In this document: positions 34,636-42,885 of the stretch, in pieces
Position numbering within the stretch: position 1 is the stretch's first letter
Layout of the letters: the number at the start of each line of letters is the position of its first letter
Assembly (NCBI RefSeq): GCF_001936475.1
Contig: NZ_MSPQ01000002.1
Coordinates: 434,001 to 498,000 of the forward strand
Length of the DNA stretch: 64,000 nt
Direction of reading: 5' to 3'
Source of the DNA: Algoriphagus marinus
GTDB taxonomy: Bacteria > Bacteroidota > Bacteroidia > Cytophagales > Cyclobacteriaceae
Notes under the pieces: generated by a model
What the model saw: only the letters and a program-made list of their open reading frames with translations
Database searches by the model: none
What the model was told of the DNA's origin: nothing
Translations under genes and position numbers: made by a program

Positions 34636-35019
34636 TTAATCAGTTAAACCATTTACCACTCTTCTAATCCCATCTGTGAGTTTATCCTCATTAAAGTTAA
34701 TCAGCATACCCAATCTCATTTCTGTTAATTTAAGATAAGTTCGAAGTTGCTTTGGATGAACTGGAAGAAGTTTCTCTACAGATTTCAACTCAATAATTAC
34801 CTTATTATTAACAATGATATCTGCGCGAAATCCTTGATCCAACTTCATATCATTCCAAATTACAGGAATTACCACTTCTGTCTGAACCTCTAGCCCTCTT
34901 AATCTCAACTCATACACAAACACTGCCTGATAAACTGACTCCAGCAATCCGGGACCTAACCTTTTGTAAATCAAAAAAGTGATATCGACTATAATCTTTG
35001 AAATATCGTTTTCATGCAT
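34636..35019 (-). CDS. GxxExxY protein (small PD-(D/E)XK-nuclease-like family)
   Basis: A 127-residue protein. The family signature GPGLLESVY (G-x-x-E-x-x-Y) is at about 22-30. A nuclease-like core follows: EVVIPVIWNDMKLDQGFRADIIVNNKVIIELKSVEKLLPVHPKQLRTYLKL with the D...E-x-K arrangement of PD-(D/E)XK folds. The end MRLGMLINFNEDKLTDGIRRVVNGL is standard. Members are multicopy in many genomes and are of unknown function. The gene is bracketed by GC-rich repeats and preceded (in reading direction) by the repeats that also flank its truncated copy. Confidence 0.9.
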   Translation of the reverse strand: MHENDISKIIVDITFLIYKRLGPGLLESVYQAVFVYELRLRGLEVQTEVVIPVIWNDMKLDQGFRADIIVNNKVIIELKSVEKLLPVHPKQLRTYLKLTEMRLGMLINFNEDKLTDGIRRVVNGLTD

Positions 35020-35104
35020 AATTAGGCAGGTTTAAAAAATCCAGAAAAAACTGCGCCTTGGCGCCTTGGCGGGAGATAGAACCTTTGTTACTACCGAAAG
35101 TAAT

Positions 35105-36706
35105 TTAGTCAATCTCCGGCAGCACCCAATTCTCAAGTACACTCGGAATCTTCATCATTTGCTCGATAGCAGCGATAGATCTTGGAGCATCAGCAGAAAG
35201 GTTGATCGGACCATCTTTGGTCACCAAAATATCATCCTCTATCCGAACAGCAATTCCCCACCATTTTGGATCACAGTTACTTCCCTCAGGAATATAAATT
35301 CCAGGTTCGACTGTTAATACTACTCCCTCTTTTAGGTTTGCACCTCGGACTCCCCGATCGTGAACATCCAATCCAAGGTGATGGCTAGTTCCATGCGGAA
35401 AATAGTTGTGTCTTTCTCCAGCTTTGATAATTCCCAAGTTGGCAAGTCCATCATTGATGATTTTTCGTCCGGCTGCATCTATTTCAGAAAAACTCGCTCC
35501 CGGCTTGCAGAGTGCTATTCCAGCTTCTTGCGCTTGATACACCAATTCATAAATTGCCCGCTCTTCTTCATTGAATTTACCATTGATTGGGATAGTACGG
35601 GTGACATCTGCCGTATAACCTTTCCACTCTGCTCCAAGATCCATGAGAAGCAAACGATCGTTCACGTTTCGCTTATCATTCTCGACATAATGAAGAATAC
35701 ATCCATTATTTCCTCCACCTACGATGGATGGATAACCCAAATCTTCGGCACCATATCTTTTGTAGATAAATTCATGAACGCCCTGGATTTCTCGCTCTGA
35801 CATTCCTGGCTTAGCCGCTTTCATTACTTCGATTTGGCCAATTGCAGAGATTTTCACAGCCTTTTTTAGAAGGGTTATTTCTTCCGGAGTTTTTACCTCT
35901 CGAAGCACATCCATCATTTGAGAAAGCGCTATGATATCTACCTTCTGCTCGGGCATTTCGGCTTTGACAGCCATTCTTTTCTCCGGAGAATCAGCCTTCA
36001 TATACGAGTTGATCGCTGGGTCATCGAGCATTTCAGGATATTGTCGTGAGTATCTAGTAATCATTTGAACCACCCTCTCGGAGTTTTCAAGATCAGACTT
36101 CTTGATCATATCATAGATTTGGGCGCTGGCTTCGTTGTATTTATCAGGATAGGCAGCAGCTGACTTAAATTCATTAATCATCGTGATCAATGGACGATTA
36201 GAGCTGCTCTCTTCTATGCCTTGGGAAAGACTAAAAGTGAAAATCCGATCAAAGTCTTCAGGATTTATTCCTGATTTTTCGGCAAACTCAGAATTGAGGA
36301 GAGCCTTCTCGAAACCCAACTTTTCAATTGCTCCTTCTTGTCCAAGACGTTTTCCATTCCACATCTCAGCACGTGGATCTCGCTCTTGAACGAATATTAT
36401 TTCATCTGTCAACTCCCCGTTTATTTCTCGCTTTTCGCTAAAAAGGACTAGTACTGCATTTGGCTCTCTAAACCCTGTGAGGTAAAAAAAATCAGTATCA
36501 GGATGGTAAATGTAATCCACATCATTGGTCCTGTTTTTTACAGGATTGTTAAAGAAAACTGCAACCGTGTTGGTAGGCATCAATTTTCTCAATTCATCTC
36601 TTCGACTTTGGTGCCAATCGGAAGTGAGTCCCCCTTCAAAAAAAGATTGAGGCAATCCAGCAGTCGAAATCGAAAGAAATAATAAAGTCCAAAATAGTTT
36701 TTTCAT
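35105..36706 (-). CDS. Exported Xaa-Pro aminopeptidase (aminopeptidase P family)
   Basis: A 533-residue homologue of the cytosolic enzyme at 8944-10233. ATG 36706 (MKKLFWTLLFLSISTAGLPQ) gives a clear signal peptide; an in-frame TTG upstream is not needed. The N-terminal domain has VAVFFNNPVKNRTNDVDYIYHPDTDFFYLTGF. The M24 domain holds the metal ligands: MDLGAEWKGYTADVTRTIPING, HGTSHHLGLDVHD, TVEPGIYIPEG, RIEDDILVT. It should clip Xaa-Pro peptides in the periplasm. A longer middle section (about 230-260) is extra relative to the cytosolic protein. No terminator is obvious in the 80 bases downstream. Confidence 0.92.
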   Translation of the reverse strand: MKKLFWTLLFLSISTAGLPQSFFEGGLTSDWHQSRRDELRKLMPTNTVAVFFNNPVKNRTNDVDYIYHPDTDFFYLTGFREPNAVLVLFSEKREINGELTDEIIFVQERDPRAEMWNGKRLGQEGAIEKLGFEKALLNSEFAEKSGINPEDFDRIFTFSLSQGIEESSSNRPLITMINEFKSAAAYPDKYNEASAQIYDMIKKSDLENSERVVQMITRYSRQYPEMLDDPAINSYMKADSPEKRMAVKAEMPEQKVDIIALSQMMDVLREVKTPEEITLLKKAVKISAIGQIEVMKAAKPGMSEREIQGVHEFIYKRYGAEDLGYPSIVGGGNNGCILHYVENDKRNVNDRLLLMDLGAEWKGYTADVTRTIPINGKFNEEERAIYELVYQAQEAGIALCKPGASFSEIDAAGRKIINDGLANLGIIKAGERHNYFPHGTSHHLGLDVHDRGVRGANLKEGVVLTVEPGIYIPEGSNCDPKWWGIAVRIEDDILVTKDGPINLSADAPRSIAAIEQMMKIPSVLENWVLPEID

Positions 36707-36769
36707 GATCAAGAAGAATAAAATCGTTCCAATGTCTCATCTTTTAGCCATTTAACAAAGTCTTAATCC

Positions 36770-36796
36770 AATGATCGGGACAGATCATTATCTTTG
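36770..36796 (+). promoter_or_regulatory. Inverted repeat overlapping the -7 box of pafA
   Basis: AATGATC and GATCATT (36770-36776 and 36783-36789) surround GGGACA, and the last T is the first base of TATCTTTG (36789-36796), a good TAnnTTTG -7 box 22 bases before the pafA ATG. The repeat could be an operator. Confidence 0.45.
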
Positions 36797-36817
36797 AAAA
36801 TCTAAACAAATCAAATT

Positions 36818-38446
36818 ATGAAAAGAATTTGGGGAATTTTCATCCTATTGTTGGTCGTTTTTGGCCCTGCTTCTGCACAAACCACCACGGGTAAACCAAA
36901 ACTTATTGTTGGAATCGTGGTCGATCAAATGCGCCAAGATTACCTCTACAAATATGCAGACCGCTACAGTCAAGATGGATTCAAAAGGCTCATGAATGAT
37001 GGCTTTATGATGAAAAATGGACATTATAATTACATACCGACCTATACCGGACCTGGTCATGCTTCGGTTTACACAGGCACTACGCCAGCTACACACGGCA
37101 TTATAAGCAATAGTTGGTATGTAAAAAGTACCGGTAAATCAATTTATTGTGCTGGTGATTCAACAGTTACAAATGTGGGTGGAACTCCAGGAAATGGGCA
37201 AATCAGCCCTAGAAATCTTCTAACCACCACGATAACCGATGAATTACGATTTTCATCTAATAAGCGATCAAAAGTGGTAGGAGTAGCCATAAAAGACAGA
37301 GGAGCGAGTTTGCCTGCGGGACACTTAGGCGATGCTTATTGGTTTGACAGTGAAAACGGGGAGTTCATGACTTCCAGCTATTACCATGCTGAGCTACCTG
37401 CTTGGGTTACTTCTTTTAACTCAAAAAAGCTGGCTGATTCCTATTTGGAACAAACCTGGGAGACACTTTATCCTATCTCTACTTACAAGCAAAGTATTGC
37501 TGATGACAATGAATTTGAGGCCCCATTTATTGGAAAAGATAGCCCTACTTTTCCTTATAACCTTTCCGAACTCCGCGGGACAAATGGAGGTCCAGGACTA
37601 ATTGCCTCCACTCCTTTTGGAAATTCACTGACTCTTGACTTTGCGATAGCAGCTATTGAAGGTGAAAATCTGGGCAAAGGAAATGACACCGATTTCTTGG
37701 CCGTAAGTTTTTCTTCCCCTGATTATATTGGCCATAGATTTGGTCCGACTTCCGTAGAGGTGGAAGATAATTACCTTAGATTGGATCAAGAGATGGCTAA
37801 ATTGCTGAGTTATTTAGATAAGACCATCGGGCAAGGTCAGTATTTGATTTTTCTTACAGCTGATCATGGAGTAGCTGATGTAGCCACTTACATGGAATCT
37901 GAAAATGTTCCTGCTGGAAATCTAAACACTTCTTACATCACCGGCCAGCTCAAAGGCTATATGGCAGCGCAATTCGGTGAAGGAGATTGGATTCTCAATG
38001 TATCCAACGAGCAAGTATTTTTAAATGAAAAACTTGCGCGTGACAAGGATGTTGACCTTGATGATATTGAAGAAGAACTTGCAAGATTCCTCCTAAGATT
38101 CAGAGGGATCAAAGAAGTTTACACTGGAACAACGATGAAAACTTCTGCTTTTGAAGAAGGAAGAGCGCACTTACTTCAAAACGGTTTTAATCATAAAGCT
38201 TCAGGGAATCTCTTGTTAATCTTAGAACCCGGCTGGTTGACTGGTGGAGCAAGAGGAACTTCGCATGGAACAGGCTTTACCTACGACACTCATGTCCCGA
38301 TTTTATTCTATGGATGGAATGTAAAACCGGGATCAAGCACTAGATATGCAACAGTCACTGATATTGCTCCTACTCTGTCGATGATGCTTGGAATCAGGCT
38401 ACCGAATGGAGCTACAGGCCAGCCTATTCAGGAAATCACGAATTGA
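36818..38446 (+). CDS. pafA: Alkaline phosphatase PafA
   Basis: A 542-residue exported phosphomonoesterase of the alkaline phosphatase superfamily. A signal peptide ends near SAQTTT. Metal-binding start is KLIVGIVVDQMRQDYLYKY, and the nucleophile is the threonine in NYIPTYTGPGHASVYTGTTPATHG, as in PafA of Elizabethkingia. Further ligands lie in SFSSPDYIGHRFGPTS, LTADHGVADV and GTSHGTGFTYDTHVPILFYGW. PafA enzymes are constitutive and phosphate-insensitive in Flavobacteria, supplying phosphate from organic esters. It has a candidate promoter with an operator-like repeat and ends in a terminator. Confidence 0.94.
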   Translation: MKRIWGIFILLLVVFGPASAQTTTGKPKLIVGIVVDQMRQDYLYKYADRYSQDGFKRLMNDGFMMKNGHYNYIPTYTGPGHASVYTGTTPATHGIISNSWYVKSTGKSIYCAGDSTVTNVGGTPGNGQISPRNLLTTTITDELRFSSNKRSKVVGVAIKDRGASLPAGHLGDAYWFDSENGEFMTSSYYHAELPAWVTSFNSKKLADSYLEQTWETLYPISTYKQSIADDNEFEAPFIGKDSPTFPYNLSELRGTNGGPGLIASTPFGNSLTLDFAIAAIEGENLGKGNDTDFLAVSFSSPDYIGHRFGPTSVEVEDNYLRLDQEMAKLLSYLDKTIGQGQYLIFLTADHGVADVATYMESENVPAGNLNTSYITGQLKGYMAAQFGEGDWILNVSNEQVFLNEKLARDKDVDLDDIEEELARFLLRFRGIKEVYTGTTMKTSAFEEGRAHLLQNGFNHKASGNLLLILEPGWLTGGARGTSHGTGFTYDTHVPILFYGWNVKPGSSTRYATVTDIAPTLSMMLGIRLPNGATGQPIQEITN

Positions 38447-38467
38447 TCACAACTTCTCTACTAATAG

Positions 38468-38500
38468 AAAAGCCTAGAACTTTGACAAGTCTAGGCTTTT
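38468..38500. terminator. Terminator after pafA
   Basis: AAAAGCCTAG and CTAGGCTTTT with a 13-base loop, between pafA and the convergent CARDB-like gene. The T tracts are short, so it is moderate on both strands. Confidence 0.7.
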
Positions 38501-38549
38501 CTAGTTTACACAAGTGAAAAGAAGTGAATACTTAGTATTTAAAAGTTAA

Positions 38550-38966
38550 TTATTTCATGAGTATGAGTTTTTCAATTCGATTATTTGTTAAATCTGAATC
38601 CTCATATCCCTCAGCAATTTCAATTTTAGCAGAAATTTTATAAGTACTGTCTTTATGAGCAATAAAATGATAACTACCCAATTCTTTTGTGTAAGTAATA
38701 CTATTTTGAGGTAATAGCTCAGTCGGTTTCCTATCCAAACTGACTAACTTATCGTTGATAAATAAAGTAAATTTATATGCATTTTCAGGACACGTATTCT
38801 TTGATAAATTCATAACCCTAATTTTTAATATCACGGGGCTACCATCTTTCAACTCCTCTTTTGTCAAAGCATCCATTGCTATCTTTAAATCAAAAGAATT
38901 ACTGCTTGTCACAAGGCAGGAAACAATTGACATAATAGTTAGAAGAAACGATAATATGTAACTCAT
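38550..38966 (-). CDS. Predicted exported CARDB-like beta-sandwich protein
   Basis: A 138-residue protein with a lipobox-like N-terminus (MSYILSFLLTIMSIVSC, Cys17). The mature part resembles a CARDB/Ig-like fold: SPVILKIRVMNLSKNTCPENAYKFTLFINDKLVSLDRKPTELLPQNSITYTKEL and EGYEDSDLTNNRIEKL, where the DxDLTNN ending is typical of adhesion-type sandwiches. Its start overlaps the DUF4221 lipoprotein stop by four bases (ATGA), so it is co-translated with it. The function is unknown. Confidence 0.75.
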   Translation of the reverse strand: MSYILSFLLTIMSIVSCLVTSSNSFDLKIAMDALTKEELKDGSPVILKIRVMNLSKNTCPENAYKFTLFINDKLVSLDRKPTELLPQNSITYTKELGSYHFIAHKDSTYKISAKIEIAEGYEDSDLTNNRIEKLILMK

Positions 38967-40138
38967 AGATTTTTAATTTTATAATAATATTTATGACTTA
39001 AAAATTTTTCATTCTTTTGGTAAAAATCATGAGGTGCTGATAAATATCCGTCTTTAGTTGACACTGAACCAAAAGCTCCCAATTTGCTATTCTGAACAAT
39101 CTCCTTTCCTACTAGATTAAGATTTTTATCAAATAAAAAAATCGTAGACGTTCTAAATTGGCCTTTATTTACTGTAGATTCACTACTCGCGTAAAAGTGA
39201 TGAAACACCCTTGAAAATATTTTTGAATCAGAGTGGTATCTCAGATTCTCAAAATAAGGTGTTTGAATTCGGTATGTCCAAGCCTTGCTTCGATCCTTCT
39301 TTATATCATATGCCATTGGTGGCAGAAATTTCAACTCCTCTTCACCTGCAAAGGGTGGGGAGATTCTTAACAATTCACCTGATTCAAGATCATATTGATA
39401 AATCAGTTGATCAATTGGATAAGAAGCATAAACAATCCCGTCGTGAAGTGTAATCTGAACAACACTAATATCATCAGGATAAAAATTATTTTGACGGCTT
39501 TTAATCTTTCCAATTGGTGGAGAAAAAGCTTTTGTAATTTTCCCTAAATTAAGATCTATAATAGCTATTGATGGCAAATTACTATCTCCAGCCAATTCAT
39601 GAAATCTCTGGGATACTATCGAGCAAACTATTTGGTTTTTTTCACCATCAAAATAAAAACTATTATACATTACAAAGGTAGGAAACATAAAGTCTATCTC
39701 TCCAAATGGATTTTCACCCAGAAAAGAAATATTCCATTCATTCTTCTTCTTACCATCATTATCAATTAAATAAATATTTTTAGATTGAAAAGACAGAAAA
39801 TAGATACTATCTGGATTGTGAATATAGAATGAAGAAATATCGTTTTTAAAAAAATTTCTATCAATTTTTATTTTCTTTACAAAATACTCATTCTTTAAAT
39901 TAAACACACTAATTGTATTTGGCTCTGCTCCAGGAGAAAGCCCAAAAAACAAGGAGTCCTCCCAAATCTGATGTTTTGAATACTTCGCATATACAAACTC
40001 ATTCAAGTCGACATTCAAGCTATCCACTAATTTAATTTGATATGATATATTATTGACAACAGGAACAATAGCATTATCATGATAAGCTGATGAACAGCTA
40101 AAAAAAAATAAGCTTAAAAATATATAAATTCTTGTCAT
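38963..40138 (-). CDS. DUF4221-type lipoprotein (predicted beta-propeller)
   Basis: A 391-residue lipoprotein, second of two in the window. The signal ends at a lipobox-like LFFFSC (Cys15). Propeller-like repeats are NTISVFNLKNEYFVKKIKI, IYLIDNDGKKKNEWNI, SIAIIDLNLGKITKAFSP and LIYQYDLESGELLRISPP. It is 58 bases downstream of a small exported-peptide gene, with a 12-bp-stem hairpin between, and overlaps the CARDB-like gene by four bases. In Bacteroides, comparable propeller lipoproteins (BF3164-type) neighbour NVEALA peptides; here that parallel is an inference. Confidence 0.78.
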   Translation of the reverse strand: MTRIYIFLSLFFFSCSSAYHDNAIVPVVNNISYQIKLVDSLNVDLNEFVYAKYSKHQIWEDSLFFGLSPGAEPNTISVFNLKNEYFVKKIKIDRNFFKNDISSFYIHNPDSIYFLSFQSKNIYLIDNDGKKKNEWNISFLGENPFGEIDFMFPTFVMYNSFYFDGEKNQIVCSIVSQRFHELAGDSNLPSIAIIDLNLGKITKAFSPPIGKIKSRQNNFYPDDISVVQITLHDGIVYASYPIDQLIYQYDLESGELLRISPPFAGEEELKFLPPMAYDIKKDRSKAWTYRIQTPYFENLRYHSDSKIFSRVFHHFYASSESTVNKGQFRTSTIFLFDKNLNLVGKEIVQNSKLGAFGSVSTKDGYLSAPHDFYQKNEKFLSHKYYYKIKNL

Positions 40139-40152
40139 GAGACCAGTAAATA

Positions 40153-40184
40153 TAATTAAGGAGGAAAAAATCCCTCCTTAATTA
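40153..40184 (-). promoter_or_regulatory. Strong hairpin between the peptide gene and the DUF4221 gene
   Basis: TAATTAAGGAGG and CCTCCTTAATTA form a perfect 12-bp stem with an 8-base loop, in the 58-base gap between the peptide stop and the lipoprotein start. On the minus strand it is not followed by a T tract, so it may act as an mRNA 3'-protecting or attenuating hairpin that gives more peptide mRNA than lipoprotein mRNA. Confidence 0.65.
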
Positions 40185-40196
40185 TGGGTTTTAGCA

Positions 40197-40415
40197 TTAA
40201 GTAAGAATAGGTACAAATGGCCCTGGATAGGTCTTAACATCACCACCAATACAGTCTTCTCCAGAACCAGCACATACTGCGTATTGTGGGGTTTCATGCC
40301 CGTCATAGACATCAATAAAATGCCCTAAGGGTGTTCCTTGTGCGCTTACTTCATCCATAGTGCCAATAAAAGCTACCGCAAATATCAGCGTAAATAGTGA
40401 GAGAATTTTCTTCAT
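40197..40415 (-). CDS. Small exported Cys-containing peptide (NVEALA-like candidate)
   Basis: A 72-residue peptide. The signal sequence MKKILSLFTLIFAVAFIGTM leads to a cleavage-like site DEVSAQ-G, recalling the position of the NVEALA motif in Bacteroides exported peptides. The 45-residue mature part has two cysteines (AVCAGSGEDCIGG) and is rich in Gly, Asp and Pro (DVYDGHETPQY, KTYPGPFVPIL). It is not similar to a known bacteriocin that I recognise. It is the first gene of a cassette followed by a hairpin, the DUF4221 lipoprotein and a CARDB-like protein. No modification or export enzyme gene is adjacent. Confidence 0.7.
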   Translation of the reverse strand: MKKILSLFTLIFAVAFIGTMDEVSAQGTPLGHFIDVYDGHETPQYAVCAGSGEDCIGGDVKTYPGPFVPILT

Positions 40416-40590
40416 AATTAATCATCTAATGGTTTAAAAATTATTTCCTATAATAATAGTGAATTAAAAAATAAATTAAAAAATTATATAACTAATTGAA
40501 AATCATGAGGATAAAATTTAAAAAAAATCCCACGCTCCAAAATCATTTAACTTAAACAAAATGTATTTAGGTCTCAAGAATTAACTCTTA

Positions 40591-41754
40591 CTACTCCGTC
40601 CAGCTCATTGGATATTTTTCGTCAACAAACTCCAAGGCATCAGTGGTGATTTCTAAGGACTTGAAGGTATCTAGCATTACTGCATATTCGTGAGTTTCTT
40701 TTGCACCTATGGATTTCTCCACTGTTCCGGGATGTGGACCATGTGGCAATCCTCCCATGTGAATCGTAAATGATCCTCTGTCGATTCCCTTTCGGCTCAT
40801 GAATTCTCCCTCTGCGTAATACAATACTTCATCGGAATCAATATTGGAATGATTGTATGGTGCAGGAATCGCCAATGGATGATAATCAAACAGTCTTGGA
40901 ACGAACGAACAGATCACAAAACCCCAAGCCTGGAAAGTTTGGTGTACTGGAGGCGGCTGATGGATTCTTCCAGTAATGGGTTCAAAATCAAAAATAGAAA
41001 GTGCATAAGGATATAAATACCCATCCCATCCCACGATATCCAAAGGACTATGCCCATACGAATATTGATGAAGCATTCCCTGCTTTTTGATCTGAACAAG
41101 GTAATCTCCTTTCTCCTTTTCGATTTTCAATTCATGAGGAGTACGAATGTCTCGCTCGCAATAGGGAGAATGCTCCAATAATTGTCCCACTTCATTACGA
41201 TAGCGCTTCACGGTTTCAATAGGTCCTTTAGACTCGATCACCAACAATCGCAAAGGTCCTTCCTCCTGAAATTCAAAACGATAAATAGTCGTCCGAGGAA
41301 TTACGATATAATCACCTTTTTTAACCTCCAATACGCCAAATTGGGAATACATCACTCCTTCGCCATCATGAATATAGATCAGCTCATCACCGTCTGCATT
41401 TTTGAAGAAATAATCCATCTTCCGTTTTTTTGGAGTACAGATTCCCATCATCACATCACTATTCATCATGAGAATTCTTCTAGCACTTAGATAATCCTCT
41501 CCAGTGATTTCTACTCCGGAAGTTTTGAGATGGGTTTGATTTAATCCATGCGCTTTTGCGATCTTCCAATCGAAGGGCTTGGGTGTGCCAATTGACTTAA
41601 CTTCATTTGGGTTATAGATATGGTACATGGTGGAATAGATCCCAGAGAAACCTTTGGAACTCACCAGTTCTTCTTTGTAAAGACTGCCATCAGGTTGGCG
41701 AAATTGTGTGTGTCGCTTTGGTGGAATAGCTCCGAGCCGATGATAATATGCCAT
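40591..41754 (-). CDS. hmgA: Homogentisate 1,2-dioxygenase
   Basis: A 387-residue cupin enzyme that opens the ring of homogentisate to maleylacetoacetate in tyrosine and phenylalanine degradation. Family motifs seen are YYHRLGAIPPKRHTQFRQPDG, GELIYIHDGEGVMYSQFGVLEVKKGDYIVIPRTTIYRFEF, DIVGWDGYLYPYALSIFDFEPITGRIHQPPPVHQTFQAWGFVICSFVPRLFDYHP and HNSN-like YNHSNIDSDEVLYY, plus GSFTIHMGGLPHGPHPG with iron-ligand histidines. The short ~387-residue bacterial form is typical of Bacteroidota. No partner gene of the pathway is next to it. Confidence 0.94.
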   Translation of the reverse strand: MAYYHRLGAIPPKRHTQFRQPDGSLYKEELVSSKGFSGIYSTMYHIYNPNEVKSIGTPKPFDWKIAKAHGLNQTHLKTSGVEITGEDYLSARRILMMNSDVMMGICTPKKRKMDYFFKNADGDELIYIHDGEGVMYSQFGVLEVKKGDYIVIPRTTIYRFEFQEEGPLRLLVIESKGPIETVKRYRNEVGQLLEHSPYCERDIRTPHELKIEKEKGDYLVQIKKQGMLHQYSYGHSPLDIVGWDGYLYPYALSIFDFEPITGRIHQPPPVHQTFQAWGFVICSFVPRLFDYHPLAIPAPYNHSNIDSDEVLYYAEGEFMSRKGIDRGSFTIHMGGLPHGPHPGTVEKSIGAKETHEYAVMLDTFKSLEITTDALEFVDEKYPMSWTE

Positions 41755-41971
41755 TTGAGTTGGGTTTATATGCTTCGCTAAATTACAAATAATGATTCAG
41801 GACTGAAATTCCTTTTTATTCAATAGCTTGACTTATTTCAACAGTGTCCTTCTAATTAAGTTTTTATAAATTGGACCATATGAAATCGAGCATGACTAAA
41901 AAGTCACACACTGGTATGATTATCAGCTTTGCGAGATTCCATATGACCTATAAAAATCGAATTATAAACAG

Positions 41972-42766
41972 ATGAAAAATCTTCACCTTTTACTTTGCCT
42001 TATGATCAGTTCACTTCCCTTGATAGCGCAGCAAAAAACTCCAGCGAAGCTAATCTGGGCTGATGAGTTTGAACAGAATGGCTCACCCGACCCAAGTAAA
42101 TGGAGCTTCAATATCGGAGATCATGGTTGGGGAAACAACGAACTTCAGTTCTATACGGACGACTTAAAGAATGCCCGTGTGGAAAATGGAAAGTTAATAA
42201 TAGAAGCCCATGCTGACTCCAATAAAGCAAAAGGCTATACCTCAGCAAGACTGGTCACCAAAGGAAAAGCGGCATGGACTTATGGGTATTTTGAAATTAA
42301 AGCAAAACTCCCGGAAGGCGTCGGCACTTGGCCTGCAATCTGGATGCTTTCTGAAACAAACCCTTATGGCCGCTGGCCAAAAAGTGGGGAGATTGATATT
42401 ATGGAGCATGTGGGCTTTGATCCTTCCGTAATCCATGGTACAGTGCATACTGAGGCTTTCAACCATTCCATCGGGACAGATGTGGGTGAGGTAAAATCAA
42501 TTCCTGATTTTAGTACTGCATTTCACACTTATGCGATCGATTGGAAAAGTGACAAAATTGATTTCTATATTGATGATTCACTGTATTTCACGTTTACCAA
42601 TTCGGGGAAATCAACAGCAGAATGGCCTTTTGATCACCCATTTCACTTAATTCTAAATATAGCTATTGGTGGAAACTGGGGAGGTCAGAAAGGAGTCGAC
42701 ACTTCTATTTGGCCTCAAAGAATGGAAATAGATTATGTACGGGTTTATTCCGAAAAGCCATTCTAA
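41972..42766 (+). CDS. GH16-family beta-glucanase (laminarinase-like)
   Basis: A 264-residue exported glycoside hydrolase. The signal peptide is MKNLHLLLCLMISSLPLIAQ. The GH16 core starts LIWADEFEQNGSPDPSKWSF. The catalytic segment is GEIDIMEHVG with E140 (nucleophile), D142 and E145 (acid/base). WPAIWMLSE, IHGTVHTEAFNH and NIAIGGNWGGQKGVD are family landmarks. Substrates are beta-1,3(1,4)-glucans such as laminarin. It is a single-gene unit between hmgA and the orphan sensor gene. Confidence 0.93.
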   Translation: MKNLHLLLCLMISSLPLIAQQKTPAKLIWADEFEQNGSPDPSKWSFNIGDHGWGNNELQFYTDDLKNARVENGKLIIEAHADSNKAKGYTSARLVTKGKAAWTYGYFEIKAKLPEGVGTWPAIWMLSETNPYGRWPKSGEIDIMEHVGFDPSVIHGTVHTEAFNHSIGTDVGEVKSIPDFSTAFHTYAIDWKSDKIDFYIDDSLYFTFTNSGKSTAEWPFDHPFHLILNIAIGGNWGGQKGVDTSIWPQRMEIDYVRVYSEKPF

Positions 42767-42885
42767 AATTTAAATCTCGATAGGATTTACCAAACAAAAC
42801 CAAAAGGATTCACTGATTTGTTTGGGATTATCTCCCAAAGGTTATTTATTAGAAATACAAAAACAGTTAGCAAAACAAACAAGAC

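Noticed and set aside
40416-40590. Small gene or riboswitch in the AT-rich gap upstream of the peptide gene
   Set aside because: No coding-like frame or conserved RNA motif could be recognised.
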